From an uncultured Hyphomicrobiales bacterium (GTDB lineage Bacteria > Pseudomonadota > Alphaproteobacteria > Rhizobiales > Devosiaceae): a stretch of DNA of 55,806 nucleotides. The position numbers were made by a program, and so were the translations under genes. Location of the stretch: assembly GCA_903842455.1 (NCBI GenBank), contig CAIMLX010000140.1, positions 1 to 55,806 on the forward strand. Reading direction: 5' to 3'. This document shows positions 35,820 to 45,820 of this stretch, in pieces; positions within the stretch are counted from its first letter, which is position 1, and each line of letters opens with the position of its first letter. Below the pieces are notes generated by a model. It saw nothing but the letters and a program-made list of their open reading frames with translations, was not told the DNA's origin and ran no database searches.

Positions 35820-38303
35820 TTGCCTCTCCACCCCCAGATTGCCGACTGGTTTGCCTCCAAGGGCTGGTCGCCGCGCGCCCACCAGCTCGATGTGCTGGAA
35901 GCGACCGAGGCTGGCGACTCGGCGTTGCTGATCGCCCCGACCGGTGCCGGCAAGACGCTGGCTGGGTTCCTGCCCACCATCAACGACCTGATCGACAACC
36001 CCGCGAAGGGCCTCCACACTCTTTACCTGTCGCCGCTCAAGGCGCTCGCCGTCGACGTGCAGCGCAACCTGATGGCGCCTGTCACCGAGATGGGGCTGCC
36101 GATCAAGGTCGAGGCCCGCACCGGCGACACGCCGGCACACCGCCGCCAGCGCCAGCGCACCGATCCGCCGCACATCCTGCTCACCACCCCCGAGCAGCTG
36201 GCGCTGCTGCTGAGCCACGCCGATGCCGGCAAGCTGTTCGGTGGCCTCAGGCGCATCGTCATCGACGAACTGCACGCCATGGTCACCAACAAGCGCGGCG
36301 AACTGCTGTCGCTGGGGCTGGCGCGGCTGGGCACGCTGGCGCCGCAACTGCGGATCACGGCGCTCAGCGCCACCGTCGCGCATCCCGAAATCCTGCGCGA
36401 CTGGATCGCCACCCCGGTGCCGAACGCCGAGGCCCGGCTGCTGCTGGGGACAGGCGGGGCGATGCCTGATATCGGCATCCTCAACACCGAGCAGTATGTG
36501 CCCTGGGCCGGCCACTCCGCCGCCTACGCCATCCCCGACCTATACCAGGTGATCAAGGCGCACCGCACCACGCTGCTCTTCGTCAACACCCGCTCGCAGG
36601 CCGAACTGCTGTTCCAGCTGCTGTGGGAGGCCAATGACGAGGACCTCCCCATCGCCATGCACCACGGCTCGCTCGCCGTCGAACAGCGGCGCAAGGTCGA
36701 AGCGGCCATGGCGGAGGGCCGGTTGCGGGCGGTGGTGTGCACCTCCACCCTCGATCTCGGCATTGATTGGGGCGATGTCGACCTCGTCGTGCAGATCGGC
36801 GCGCCCAAGGGTGCGAGCCGCATGCTGCAGCGCATCGGCCGCGCCAATCACCGGCTCGACGAGCCATCGAAGGCGCTGTTCGTCCCCTCCAACCGCTTCG
36901 AGGTGCTGGAATGCGAGGCGGCGCTCGAAGCGGTCCAGCACAACTGGCAGGACAGCGAGGATCCCGTCTCCGGCGGCCTCGACGTGCTGGCACAGCACGT
37001 CCTCGGCTCCGCCTGCGCCGACGCTTTCGACCCCGTGGCGCTGCACGACGAAGTCCGCCGCGCCTGGCCCTATCGCGACCTCGACTGGGAGACCTTCGAG
37101 CACGTCGTCGATTTCGTCGCCACCGGCGGCTATGCGCTGCGCGCCTACGAGCGCTACGCCAAGCTGAAGGTGATGCCCGATGGCAAGTTCCGCATCGCCC
37201 ATCCCGGCATCGCCCAGCAGTACCGCCTCAACATCGGCACCATAATCGAGGAGGCCATGGTGAAGGTGCGGCTGGTGCGGGGCAGGGGCTTCAAGACCGG
37301 CGCGACCACCGGCCCGATCGGCCGCGGCGGTCGCGTGCTGGGCGAGATGGAGGAGTACTTCTTCACCACCCTCACCAAGGGCGACACGTTTCTCTTCGGC
37401 TCGGAGGTGGTGGCCTACGAGGGCATGGTCGAGAGCGAGGCCTACGTGTCACGTTCGCAGGGCAAGGACCCCAAGATCCCATCCTACATGGGCGGCCGCT
37501 TCCCGCTTTCGACCTTCCTCGCCGAGGGCGTGCGCAAGCTGCTCGCCCATCCCGACGACTGGAGCCAACTCCCCGACCAGGTGGCCGACTGGCTGCGCCT
37601 GCAGCGCGACGTCTCGCTGCTGCCGCAGCCCGACAGCCTGCTGGTCGAAACCTTCCCGCGCGGCAGCCAGAACTTCCTCGTCTGCTACCCCTTCGAAGGC
37701 CGCCTGGCGCACCAGACCCTCGGCATGCTGCTGACCCGCCGTCTCGAACGCGCCCGCGCCCGGCCGCTGGGCTTCGTGGCATCGGATTATTCCCTTGCCA
37801 TCTGGGGCCTGGGCGATTTCTCCGGCCTGATCCGCACCGGCCGGCTGTCGCTCGACGACCTGTTCGACGAGGACATGCTCGGCGACGACCTCGAGGCCTG
37901 GCTCGACGAGAGCGCCCTGATGCGCCGCACCTTCCGCAACTGCGCCATCATCGCCGGGCTGATCGAGCGCCGCCACGTCGGGGTGAAGGAAAAGACCGGG
38001 CGGCAGATCACCGTGAGCTCCGACATCATCTACGACGTGCTCTACCAGCACGAGCCCGACCACATCCTGATCCAGGCGACGCGGCGCGATGCCGCGCGCG
38101 GCCTGCTCGATATCGAGCGCCTCGGCCACATGCTCGCCCGGATCAAGCAGCACATCGTGCACAAGCCCCTCGACCGAATCTCCCCTTTGGCGGTACCGAT
38201 TCTGCTCGATATCGGCAAAGAGGCCGTCTTCGGCGAGGCCCGCGAAAGCGCCATGGCCGACGCCGCCGACGAGCTGATCAGGGAAGCGATGGGGCAGGTT
38301 TGA
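35820..38303 (+). CDS. ligase-associated DNA damage response DEXH-box helicase
   Basis: An Lhr-type superfamily 2 helicase of about 827 aa. Motifs are APTGAGKT (I), IDELHA (DEXH, motif II), SATVAH (III) and the C-terminal QRIGRANHRLDEPS (VI). A winged-helix and Lhr C-terminal domain follow residue 500. The start is uncertain: TTG 35820 gives MPLHPQIADWFAS, while the frame is open to TTG 35769. The stop overlaps the TTG of pdeM. In many bacteria this helicase sits with an exonuclease, an ATP-dependent ligase and PdeM; only the helicase and PdeM are here. Confidence 0.92.
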   Translation: MPLHPQIADWFASKGWSPRAHQLDVLEATEAGDSALLIAPTGAGKTLAGFLPTINDLIDNPAKGLHTLYLSPLKALAVDVQRNLMAPVTEMGLPIKVEARTGDTPAHRRQRQRTDPPHILLTTPEQLALLLSHADAGKLFGGLRRIVIDELHAMVTNKRGELLSLGLARLGTLAPQLRITALSATVAHPEILRDWIATPVPNAEARLLLGTGGAMPDIGILNTEQYVPWAGHSAAYAIPDLYQVIKAHRTTLLFVNTRSQAELLFQLLWEANDEDLPIAMHHGSLAVEQRRKVEAAMAEGRLRAVVCTSTLDLGIDWGDVDLVVQIGAPKGASRMLQRIGRANHRLDEPSKALFVPSNRFEVLECEAALEAVQHNWQDSEDPVSGGLDVLAQHVLGSACADAFDPVALHDEVRRAWPYRDLDWETFEHVVDFVATGGYALRAYERYAKLKVMPDGKFRIAHPGIAQQYRLNIGTIIEEAMVKVRLVRGRGFKTGATTGPIGRGGRVLGEMEEYFFTTLTKGDTFLFGSEVVAYEGMVESEAYVSRSQGKDPKIPSYMGGRFPLSTFLAEGVRKLLAHPDDWSQLPDQVADWLRLQRDVSLLPQPDSLLVETFPRGSQNFLVCYPFEGRLAHQTLGMLLTRRLERARARPLGFVASDYSLAIWGLGDFSGLIRTGRLSLDDLFDEDMLGDDLEAWLDESALMRRTFRNCAIIAGLIERRHVGVKEKTGRQITVSSDIIYDVLYQHEPDHILIQATRRDAARGLLDIERLGHMLARIKQHIVHKPLDRISPLAVPILLDIGKEAVFGEARESAMADAADELIREAMGQV

Positions 38304-39022
38304 CGTATTCTACTGCGGCACTTTCCGACGAGGAAGAAACCCCCGTGCTGCTCAGCTTCTGCTGCCACCAGTTCGAAGCCCTGCCGTCCGGCGCCCTGTT
38401 CTGGCGCGCCGAGAACGCCCTGCTGGTCGCCGACCTGCACCTCGAAAAGCTGAGTTCCTACGCACGGCGCGGCAGCCTGCTGCCCCCCTACGACACCGGC
38501 ATGACCCTGCGGCGTCTCGAAGCGGACCTCGACCTGACCGGGGCGGCCGAAGTCATCGCGCTCGGCGACAGCTTTCACCGCGACGAAGGCAGCACCACGC
38601 TCCTCCCGGCCGACCGCCTCCGCCTCGCCGCCCTGATGGGCCGCGCTCGCTGGACCTGGATTTCCGGCAACCACGATCCCGCGCCGCACAGCCTCGGCGG
38701 CACTTGCGCCAGTATCGTCGAGCGCGCGGGCCTGACCCTGATCCACGAGCCGAAACGCAACCAGCAGGGCATCGTCGCCGGCCACCTGCACCCCTCGGCC
38801 CACATCGCCATGAACGGCCGCTCGGTGCGCCGCCCGTGCTTCGTCCACGACAACCGCACCTTCATCATGCCCGCCTACGGCGCCTCCACCGGCACGCTGA
38901 ACATCCTCGCCCCTGCCTTCGTCGGCCTGCTCCACTGGCCGACGCTGGAGGTAGCGATGATCGGCAAGGGCCGCGTCTACCCGGTCAGCCCGAAGCGGCT
39001 GATCACCGGGGCCGAGTGGTAG
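38300..39022 (+). CDS. pdeM: ligase-associated DNA damage response endonuclease PdeM
   Basis: A 240-aa calcineurin-type metallophosphoesterase. Metal-binding motifs are VADLHLEK (DxH), ALGDSFHRD (GDxxH-like), WISGNHD (GNHD) and VAGHLHP (GHxH-like). It begins at TTG 38300, overlapping the helicase stop (TTGA); GTG 38345 is an alternative. It probably acts with the helicase in repair of DNA ends. Adjacent TIGR02186 is convergent, with 3 bp between the two genes. Confidence 0.92.
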   Translation: MTYSTAALSDEEETPVLLSFCCHQFEALPSGALFWRAENALLVADLHLEKLSSYARRGSLLPPYDTGMTLRRLEADLDLTGAAEVIALGDSFHRDEGSTTLLPADRLRLAALMGRARWTWISGNHDPAPHSLGGTCASIVERAGLTLIHEPKRNQQGIVAGHLHPSAHIAMNGRSVRRPCFVHDNRTFIMPAYGASTGTLNILAPAFVGLLHWPTLEVAMIGKGRVYPVSPKRLITGAEW

Positions 39023-39025
39023 CGC

Positions 39026-39784
39026 TCAGCGCCGGAACACCACGCCGCCGAGCCAGCCGGTGAACAGCGCCAGCACCACGCAGACCAGCCCGTAGAGCAG
39101 GGGTTGCTGGCGCGAGGCGAGGCCGAGGAAGCGTTCGAACCCGATCTTGCGCACCGAAAAGCCGTTGGTTTTTCGGGCGATGATCTCGCCGTCCTTGAAC
39201 AGGTAGGTGTGCGCGATATAGGGGCCCGGCGGTGCATCGGATGGCAGCACTACCTGGGCGAAGTAGAACGTATCGGAGCGGAAGATCACGCCCTGCTCGT
39301 TGAGCCGGTACAGCCCCTTGCGCTCCATCAGCTTCACCAGCTCGCCGCGAAACAGCTGCGATTGCGGGTAGGGAGCCGAGGTCTTGCCGATCGACGGGCT
39401 GTCGAGCGGAATGGCGGTTTCGGCCAGCGTGACCGGGTTGGTGATCGTGTCGAGCTTCGCGTCGCTCAGCACCTGGTAGAACGACGGGAACTCTTCGTAG
39501 ACCGCCTGCTCGGTGTTGATCCAGACGCCGAAAGCGTTGGTCATCTTGCGCGCCACCCGCCTTTGCAGCGGGCCGGTCACCGTCACCACCACGTGGTACG
39601 GGCCCTCGACAAATTTCTGCTCCGACCCCGCCTCCGGCGCGATCGTGCCGAACAGCGTCAGCGTCTGGCCGGCGAAGCTGGAGGTGATCGCCACCTCCTC
39701 GCTGCTGACCTGGGTCACCAGTTGCTCGGCATCGGCGCCACTGGCGAGGATGCCGAAGCCGAGCGCGATGAGCAGCCGCCTCAT
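39026..39784 (-). CDS. TIGR02186 family membrane-anchored protein
   Basis: A 252-aa protein with a signal peptide (MRRLLIALGFGILASGADA), a periplasmic beta-rich domain (about residues 20-215; ITSSFAGQTLTLFGTIAPEA is family-typical) and a C-terminal helix (LLYGLVCVVLALFTGWLGG). Its start overlaps the TauE/SafE stop (ATGA), the conserved pair arrangement in alphaproteobacteria. It is probably an accessory subunit of that anion exporter. Confidence 0.88.
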   Translation of the reverse strand: MRRLLIALGFGILASGADAEQLVTQVSSEEVAITSSFAGQTLTLFGTIAPEAGSEQKFVEGPYHVVVTVTGPLQRRVARKMTNAFGVWINTEQAVYEEFPSFYQVLSDAKLDTITNPVTLAETAIPLDSPSIGKTSAPYPQSQLFRGELVKLMERKGLYRLNEQGVIFRSDTFYFAQVVLPSDAPPGPYIAHTYLFKDGEIIARKTNGFSVRKIGFERFLGLASRQQPLLYGLVCVVLALFTGWLGGVVFRR

Positions 39785-40713
39785 ATCGCCCCCCCGATGC
39801 CCATCACGGCCATCGAGAACGGGTTCGACGGGGGGATGACGAGGCTGACGCCGAAGCGGATCGCCACCGCCAGCACCAGCAGGGCGAGCAAGGCGCGCAA
39901 CTGCTCGCCGCGCAGGTATTTTCCAGCGGAAGCACCGAACTGCGCCCCCACCGTGCCGCCCACCATCAGGCAGAAGGCGAGGATGATATCGACGCTCTGG
40001 CTGGTCACCGCATGGAGGATCGTCGTTGCCGCCATCATCGCCACCACCTGCAGCAGCGACGTGCCGATCACCATGTTGCCCGGCACGCGCAGCAGGTAGA
40101 CCAGCGCCGGCACGAGGATGAAGCCGCCGCCGATGCCGAGCAGCGCGCCGACGACGCCGATGCAGAACCCGAGCAGCAGCACCGGCACCACCGAGATGTA
40201 GAGCCGCGACTTCTTGAACCGCACGCGGAAGGGCAGGCCGTGGAACCAGTTATGCTGGTTGGGCAGCTTCTCGCGCACCACGATGCCGGCCCGGCGCTTC
40301 AGAATCGAGCGCACCGCCTCGACCATCATCAGCGTGCCGACAAAGCCCAGTAGGATCAGGAAGCCCAGCGAGATGAACAGGTCGAGCTGGCCCAGCGCCC
40401 GCAGCACGCCGAAGATCCAGACCCCGAGGAACGAGCCGAGGATGCTCGACAGCACCAGGTAGATCGACAGATGCAGGTCGATCTGTCCGCGCCGGTAGTA
40501 GCTGAGCGCGCCCGAGGTCGAGGCGGCAACCACCTGGCCCGTCACCGAAGCGACGGCCACCGAGGACGGCACGCCCGAAAAGATCAGCAGCGGGGTCAGC
40601 AGGAACCCGCCGCCCACGCCGAACAGTCCCGACAGAAAGCCGACCGCACCCCCGATCCCCACAAGGAAGAACAGGTTCATCGAGAGCTCGGCGATCGGCA
40701 GATAGACCTGCAC
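39781..40713 (-). CDS. TauE/SafE family sulfite exporter-like permease
   Basis: A 310-aa membrane protein with about eight helices. The paired TauE/SafE signatures are visible as VGIGGAVGFLSGLFGVGGGFLL (N-terminal) and the second-half repeat GFCIGVVGALLGIGGGFILVP. These proteins export sulfite or organosulfonates. It is co-translated with the TIGR02186 protein by an ATGA overlap. The cytoplasmic loop around residues 130-170 is basic (KRRAGIVVREKLP). Confidence 0.9.
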   Translation of the reverse strand: MQVYLPIAELSMNLFFLVGIGGAVGFLSGLFGVGGGFLLTPLLIFSGVPSSVAVASVTGQVVAASTSGALSYYRRGQIDLHLSIYLVLSSILGSFLGVWIFGVLRALGQLDLFISLGFLILLGFVGTLMMVEAVRSILKRRAGIVVREKLPNQHNWFHGLPFRVRFKKSRLYISVVPVLLLGFCIGVVGALLGIGGGFILVPALVYLLRVPGNMVIGTSLLQVVAMMAATTILHAVTSQSVDIILAFCLMVGGTVGAQFGASAGKYLRGEQLRALLALLVLAVAIRFGVSLVIPPSNPFSMAVMGIGGAI

Positions 40714-40882
40714 GGGCGGCGTCCACTTGGCGCTGGGGCATTCTCGGCCTAGCGCTCGGCGGAGACCAAAATGCGACAGTTTTCGCGAATTGCATCAAGC
40801 GTTAGCAGCTAAATGCAAAGGCGAGGTTATTGCGCGGAGAACTCGTGGAAATCAGCCGCGCAGGTGAGTTAATTCGACCACT

Positions 40883-41548
40883 CTAGTGGTCATGCGGCGA
40901 CAGCAGCTCGGCGAACTGGCCTTCCTCGATCCGGCTCGCCGCGATCACCGCCTGGGTACGGCTGTCGACGTCGAGCTTCTGCAGGATGGCGGAGACATGC
41001 GCCTTCACCGTCGCTTCGGAGATCGACAGTTCATAGGCGATCTGCTTGTTCATCAGCCCATCGCTGAGCATCATCAGCACGCGAATCTGCTGCGGGGTCA
41101 GGGTGGAGAGCCGCTGCATCAGCGCCGACTGGGCATCCTCGGCCGGCAGCTCCATCCCGTCCGGGACGTAGACCTCGCCCGACAGCACCATCTCGATGGC
41201 CCGGCGGATATCGGTCGGCCCGACCGACTTGTGCAGGTAGCCGGCAGCGCCGAGCTCGAACGCCCGCCGCACCACGGCGCCCTCGTCGACGGCCGAGATG
41301 ATCATCACCGGAATTTCGGGGTACTGGGCGCGCAGCAGCAGCAGGCCCGAAAAGCCGCGCGATCCGGGCATGTTGAGGTCGAGCAGCACCAGGTCGCACT
41401 CGCGATCAGCGCCGAGCGCCGTTGTCAGCGTCGCGATGTCTCCCGCTTCCTCGACCGAAATCGACGGATCGCCGCCTGCCAGCGTCTGCTTCAGCGCCGC
41501 ACGAAACAGCGGGTGGTCGTCAACGATGATGATGCGCCGTCGGGTCAT
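40883..41548 (-). CDS. NarL/FixJ-type response regulator
   Basis: A 221-aa two-component regulator. The receiver (residues 5-125) has Asp10/Asp11 (VDDHPLF), phospho-acceptor Asp57 (LVLLDLNMPGS) and Lys in GYLHKSVGP, so it is intact. The LuxR-type helix-turn-helix is LTPQQIRVLMMLSDG, then MNKQIAYELSISEATVKAHV near residues 150-205. No histidine kinase is adjacent; the hybrid kinase at 46785 is a candidate partner by family (NahK/ErcS-type kinases often pair with such regulators). Confidence 0.93.
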   Translation of the reverse strand: MTRRRIIIVDDHPLFRAALKQTLAGGDPSISVEEAGDIATLTTALGADRECDLVLLDLNMPGSRGFSGLLLLRAQYPEIPVMIISAVDEGAVVRRAFELGAAGYLHKSVGPTDIRRAIEMVLSGEVYVPDGMELPAEDAQSALMQRLSTLTPQQIRVLMMLSDGLMNKQIAYELSISEATVKAHVSAILQKLDVDSRTQAVIAASRIEEGQFAELLSPHDH

Positions 41549-41790
41549 TGCCTGGGCCGAGCTCCTGTGGTCGCCTTGGTAACAAGCGGGTTGCGGCTTT
41601 TATATCCCACTAAAGGCGGGCCGTGGGCCACCGAATCGCGTGGCAGATCCCGCACCGTTGCAAAATGCATCGCCGTTTAACGCGATCTTTACCATGTTTT
41701 CCCAAGAGTGGACGGACGGCCATAGCCTTAACTGGGTGATCGGTCGGCATTTTCTCAGGGAAAGGTCCCTGAAACCTTCGGGAACCGTCA

Positions 41791-44700
41791 ATGGTCCGCG
41801 CCAATCCACAGTACGATCAGCAAGCCGATGCCGGCGAATGGCAGGACCTGCGAAGCGAGTTGGTGGCTTTGCTCGACCAGGTGGAAACCCAGGTCACGCT
41901 GACCAAGCAGCCCGATCCGGCCTATCACGGCCTGACCGAGCGCATGCGCGACCTGCGCCATCAGGTGACCGAGATCGAGCCGGAGACGCGCCATCGCGAG
42001 GCCCTGCGTTCGGTACAGCGTGCGGTGTCGCGGTTTTCGGACCGCGACGAGCTGCCGCCCGCCGGGCCGGTCAACCCGCGCGATACCCTCGAATCCGCCA
42101 TCCAGCAGATCCGCTCCCGGCATTTTCCGATTCCCGCAACTGTTGCGCCGCCGTTGCTGCGCGAGCCGCCGCGGCCGCTCGACTCTCCCCGTTTCGATGA
42201 GCTTGCCGATGCCGTGGGCGGCATCTCCGGGCGCCTCGAGCGGCTGGAGGCGGGCCTTCACACCCAGGCCCGGGGGCAGACCGCCAACGTCAAGGAAATC
42301 GCCGAGCAGGTCGGCCAACTGAGCCAGGTCGTCGAACTGCTGGCCGGCGCCGTTGGCGAGACTGGGCAGGTCAAGCGCCTCGAAGGCCAGATTGCCGGCC
42401 TTGCCAAGCTCGTTGCCCGCGAGCCGCAGATCGATGTGTCGGCGCTGACCCGCCGCCTCGATGATGTGTCGCAGACGGTGGGCAAGCTTGCCGAACTGCA
42501 GAAGGCTTATGCCGACCGCTCGGACACCTCTGGCCTCACCCAGCGGCTCGACGACGTGACCGCCACTGTCGGCCGCCTCGCCGACCTGCAGGTCCAGCTC
42601 GCCGAAAAATCCGACACCTCTGGTCTCAACCGCCGGCTCGACGACGTGACCGCCACCGTCGGCCGTCTCGCTGATCTCCAGGTGAAGCTGGCCGACCGCT
42701 CGGACACCTCCGGCCTCACCCGGCGCCTCGACGATGTGACCGCCACCGTCGGCAAGCTCGCCGACCTGCAGGTCCAGCTGGTCGACAAGACCGACAATAC
42801 CGGCCTTAGCCGCCGACTCGACGACGTCACCGCCACTGTCGGCCGTCTCGCCGACCTGCAGGTGCAGGCCGCCAACCGCGCAGAAGCGCCGCAGGCCGGC
42901 ATCAAGGACGCGATGCAGGCGATCGAGGACGGCGTCCGCGCCATCTACGACCGCATCGATGGCATCGAGCGGCAGATGGCCATGCCGCCGGCCGAGCTCG
43001 AAAAGATCACCGACGAACTGCACCGCTTCGCCGCCGCCATGAAGGGCCCGCAGCAGCCGCAGGGCCTGATTGAACTGATCGATGCGCTCAACCAGCGGAT
43101 TTCCGACATCGAAGTCCGCGGCCCCGGCGCGGTGGAACTCCGCGCCGATGTCGATGCCATGCGCTCGGCCGTTGTCGAGGCGATGGAGCCCCGCTTCGCC
43201 GCCATCGAGACGCAGCTCGTCGCCATCTCCGACAAGGTCGCCAATCCGCCTGAACTCAATGTCGGCCAGCTCGAGGCCCAAGTCCGCCAGCTGGTGGCGC
43301 GCATGGATCAGACCGGCGAGCAGCTGACCGGCCTCGCCAAGCTCTACAGCCAGCCGGGCGAAGCCGCGCCCGATTTCGATGTGCTGGCCGACAAGGTAGC
43401 CGAACGGACGTCTGCCGCGCTGGCCGATCGCGATGCGCGGTCCGGCCTCGGCGAGACCGAATATGCCGAGCTCGAAAAGCGCCTCGGCCGCGTCATGGAG
43501 CGTGTTGCCGCCGAACGGCCCGCCGATGATGGCTCGGCTCTCGAAGCCACGATACGCGAGGTCAACGACCGGCTGGCGCGCCTCGAGGTTTCAGTCGCGC
43601 GGCCTGCCGCGCTGCCGCTCGCCACGCAGCCAGCCTTCCCCGCGGCAGAGCCGGGACCCCAGCCAGTTGCGGCGCCCGTCGCGCCTGCTCCCCGGCCTGA
43701 GCCAACGCCGGACCTGTCGGTCGACGTTGAGCTGCCGGATGATCCGCTGGCTCCGCTCCTTGCCCAGATCGAGCGCGACGACGCGCCGGCCGAGGCGTTT
43801 ACGCTTTTCGAGCCCGAACCCGAGCCCGAGCCCGAGTCGATCGTTGCGGTCGCGCCGGCCCGGATTGCTGACGCCATGCCCGCCAATCCGGTGGAAGAGG
43901 CGGCGCTCTACGACCAGCCCTTCGCCGATCCCACGCCGCTGCAGCGCGCGCTCGAGGCCAAGAATGGCCCGCGCCGCCGCCATCCCGGCATGGCCGTCGA
44001 GCCTGCTGCGGACGACCTGCCTCCGGCGCCGGTCCCCAGCTTCGATTTCGCCGACGCCGGGCCGTCCGCCTTCGAGCCGATGATTGACGATCGTCCGTTG
44101 CCGCCGCTGTCGAGCCTCGACGATGCGGCGATCGCTCCGCTTCCGGCGCGGCCGGTCGAGCCCATCGGCCCGGCAATCACCGATCGCAATACCTTCATCG
44201 CCGCTGCCCGGCGCGCCGCCATGCGGCAACCCACCGGCCCGGCGGCCGTGAGTGCCGCAGTGCCCGGCGGTTCGCTGATCGCCCGCGCCTTCACCCGCTT
44301 CCAGGCCACCCGCGCCGCCCAATCCGAAGCGGGCGTCGAGCTGCCGGCCGAGCCGGTTGCTCCCCCGCCGGTCGCCGAGAAGCCGCACAAGCTCGAAAAG
44401 CCGAAGAAGGAATCACGGTTCAGGCTGGGTCGCCGCCAGTTGGCCGGCGACAAGGAGCCGATCGTATCGTGGACGCCTGACGACGAGGCATCCGTCCTGC
44501 CCGCCGCACCCGAGCCGCAGACCGTCGCGCTCGGTGCCGAGGAGACTGCCCCCTCCGATGCTGGCAAGCCCGCCGCCAAGGAAAGCTTCCTGCTGCGCCA
44601 TCGCCAGCCCATCCTGCTCGCAGCCTCGGTTGTCGCGGTGGCCTGCCTCACCATCAATTTCCTGAACCAGCGTCTCGACGAGCAGGCACCGGTGACGGCC

Positions 44701-45801
44701 GAGGCCCCGCCCGTCGATGTCGGCGACGCCACCCTTTCGCCCACGCCGATCGCCGAGCAGCTGAGCCTGCCGACCACCCCGGCCCGCGTCGTCGGCATGT
44801 CCGATCCGCTCGCCACCGCCTCGATCGATCCCTCCGCCGCGCAGGGCTTCGTGCCGGCGGACGACCAGCCCATGCCGGCGGCCGTCGCCGCCACCGATCC
44901 GGCGAACCTCGCAGCCGGCCTCGAGCCGCTCGAGAGCCCGGTGCAGGTCGAGCTGCCGCCCGACAATCTCGGTCCCATCGAACTGCGCCAGGCCGCCGCC
45001 CATGGCGATGCCCGCGCTCAGTTCGAGGTCGCCGCCATCTACACCGAGGGCCGCGCCGTTCCCGAGGACCTTGAGGCCGCCGCCATCTGGTACGAGCGCG
45101 CCGCCAGCCAGGGCTTTGCCCCGGCCCAGTATCGCCTCGGCAATCTCCACGAGGCCGGCAAGGGCGTCGAGCAGGACCTGACGCAGGCCCGCATCTGGTA
45201 CCAGCAGGCCGCCGAAGCCGGCAACCGCATGGCCATGCACAACCTCGCCGCGCTCTACGCCAGCGGCGGGCTCGGTACCCAGCAGTTCGACGCCGCCGCC
45301 AAGTGGTTCGAGGAAGCCGCCAATAGCGGCATGAAGGACAGCCAGTTCAACCTCGGCATGCTCTACGCCCGCGGCCTTGGCGTGAAGCAGGATCTCGCCG
45401 CCTCGTTCAAGTGGTTCGCCCTCGCTGCCAGCCGCGGCGACGCCGATGCGGCCAAGGCCCGCGACGACGTGGCCAAGTCGCTCGATGCCGCCACCATGCA
45501 GCGCCTCGATGACGAGATAGCGGCCTGGAAGCCGGTGCAGATCGACCTCGCCGCCAACTTCGCGCCGATCGGCACCTGGATGAAGAACTTCGACCCCGGC
45601 ACCGCCATTGCGAAGGTGGAAGTGGTCAAGGGCGTGCAGCAGGTCCTGGCCCGCCTCGGCTACGATGTCGGCACCCCCGACGGCCTCGCCGGTCCCAAGA
45701 CCGCCGAAGCCATCAAGTCGTTCGAGCGCGGCACCGGCATGAACGAAACCGGTGCGATTACCCCGCGCCTGCTGGCGGTCCTCGGCAGCCAGCCGGTCTA
45801 G
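41791..45801 (+). CDS. PodJ-like polarity protein with SEL1 repeats and peptidoglycan-binding domain
   Basis: A 1336-aa protein. Residues 1-620 are coiled-coil rich, with five tandem 30-residue repeats at about 214-363. Residues 620-935 are a Pro/Ala/Glu-rich disordered part. One membrane helix (ILLAASVVAVACLTINFL) lies at about 941-958. The periplasmic part has four SEL1 repeats (about 1060-1230) and a C-terminal peptidoglycan-binding domain 1 (about 1274-1333; VQQVLARLGYDVGTPDGLAG). The order matches the polar localisation factor PodJ, which recruits division and polarity proteins. There is a weak ribosome-binding site before ATG 41791. Confidence 0.85.
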   Translation: MVRANPQYDQQADAGEWQDLRSELVALLDQVETQVTLTKQPDPAYHGLTERMRDLRHQVTEIEPETRHREALRSVQRAVSRFSDRDELPPAGPVNPRDTLESAIQQIRSRHFPIPATVAPPLLREPPRPLDSPRFDELADAVGGISGRLERLEAGLHTQARGQTANVKEIAEQVGQLSQVVELLAGAVGETGQVKRLEGQIAGLAKLVAREPQIDVSALTRRLDDVSQTVGKLAELQKAYADRSDTSGLTQRLDDVTATVGRLADLQVQLAEKSDTSGLNRRLDDVTATVGRLADLQVKLADRSDTSGLTRRLDDVTATVGKLADLQVQLVDKTDNTGLSRRLDDVTATVGRLADLQVQAANRAEAPQAGIKDAMQAIEDGVRAIYDRIDGIERQMAMPPAELEKITDELHRFAAAMKGPQQPQGLIELIDALNQRISDIEVRGPGAVELRADVDAMRSAVVEAMEPRFAAIETQLVAISDKVANPPELNVGQLEAQVRQLVARMDQTGEQLTGLAKLYSQPGEAAPDFDVLADKVAERTSAALADRDARSGLGETEYAELEKRLGRVMERVAAERPADDGSALEATIREVNDRLARLEVSVARPAALPLATQPAFPAAEPGPQPVAAPVAPAPRPEPTPDLSVDVELPDDPLAPLLAQIERDDAPAEAFTLFEPEPEPEPESIVAVAPARIADAMPANPVEEAALYDQPFADPTPLQRALEAKNGPRRRHPGMAVEPAADDLPPAPVPSFDFADAGPSAFEPMIDDRPLPPLSSLDDAAIAPLPARPVEPIGPAITDRNTFIAAARRAAMRQPTGPAAVSAAVPGGSLIARAFTRFQATRAAQSEAGVELPAEPVAPPPVAEKPHKLEKPKKESRFRLGRRQLAGDKEPIVSWTPDDEASVLPAAPEPQTVALGAEETAPSDAGKPAAKESFLLRHRQPILLAASVVAVACLTINFLNQRLDEQAPVTAEAPPVDVGDATLSPTPIAEQLSLPTTPARVVGMSDPLATASIDPSAAQGFVPADDQPMPAAVAATDPANLAAGLEPLESPVQVELPPDNLGPIELRQAAAHGDARAQFEVAAIYTEGRAVPEDLEAAAIWYERAASQGFAPAQYRLGNLHEAGKGVEQDLTQARIWYQQAAEAGNRMAMHNLAALYASGGLGTQQFDAAAKWFEEAANSGMKDSQFNLGMLYARGLGVKQDLAASFKWFALAASRGDADAAKARDDVAKSLDAATMQRLDDEIAAWKPVQIDLAANFAPIGTWMKNFDPGTAIAKVEVVKGVQQVLARLGYDVGTPDGLAGPKTAEAIKSFERGTGMNETGAITPRLLAVLGSQPV
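42430..42879 (+). repeat. five 90-bp tandem repeats inside the PodJ-like gene
   Basis: Units start at 42430, 42520, 42610, 42700 and 42790. Each encodes about 30 residues of the form SDTSGLTRRLDDVTATVG, then xLADLQVxLADR. The first unit is the most diverged (DVSALTRRLDDVSQTVG). Similarity at the DNA level shows recent internal duplication. Copy number could vary between strains and would change the length of the cytoplasmic coiled coil. Confidence 0.9.
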
Positions 45802-45820
45802 CTGCCGCTCGGCAGGTGCC

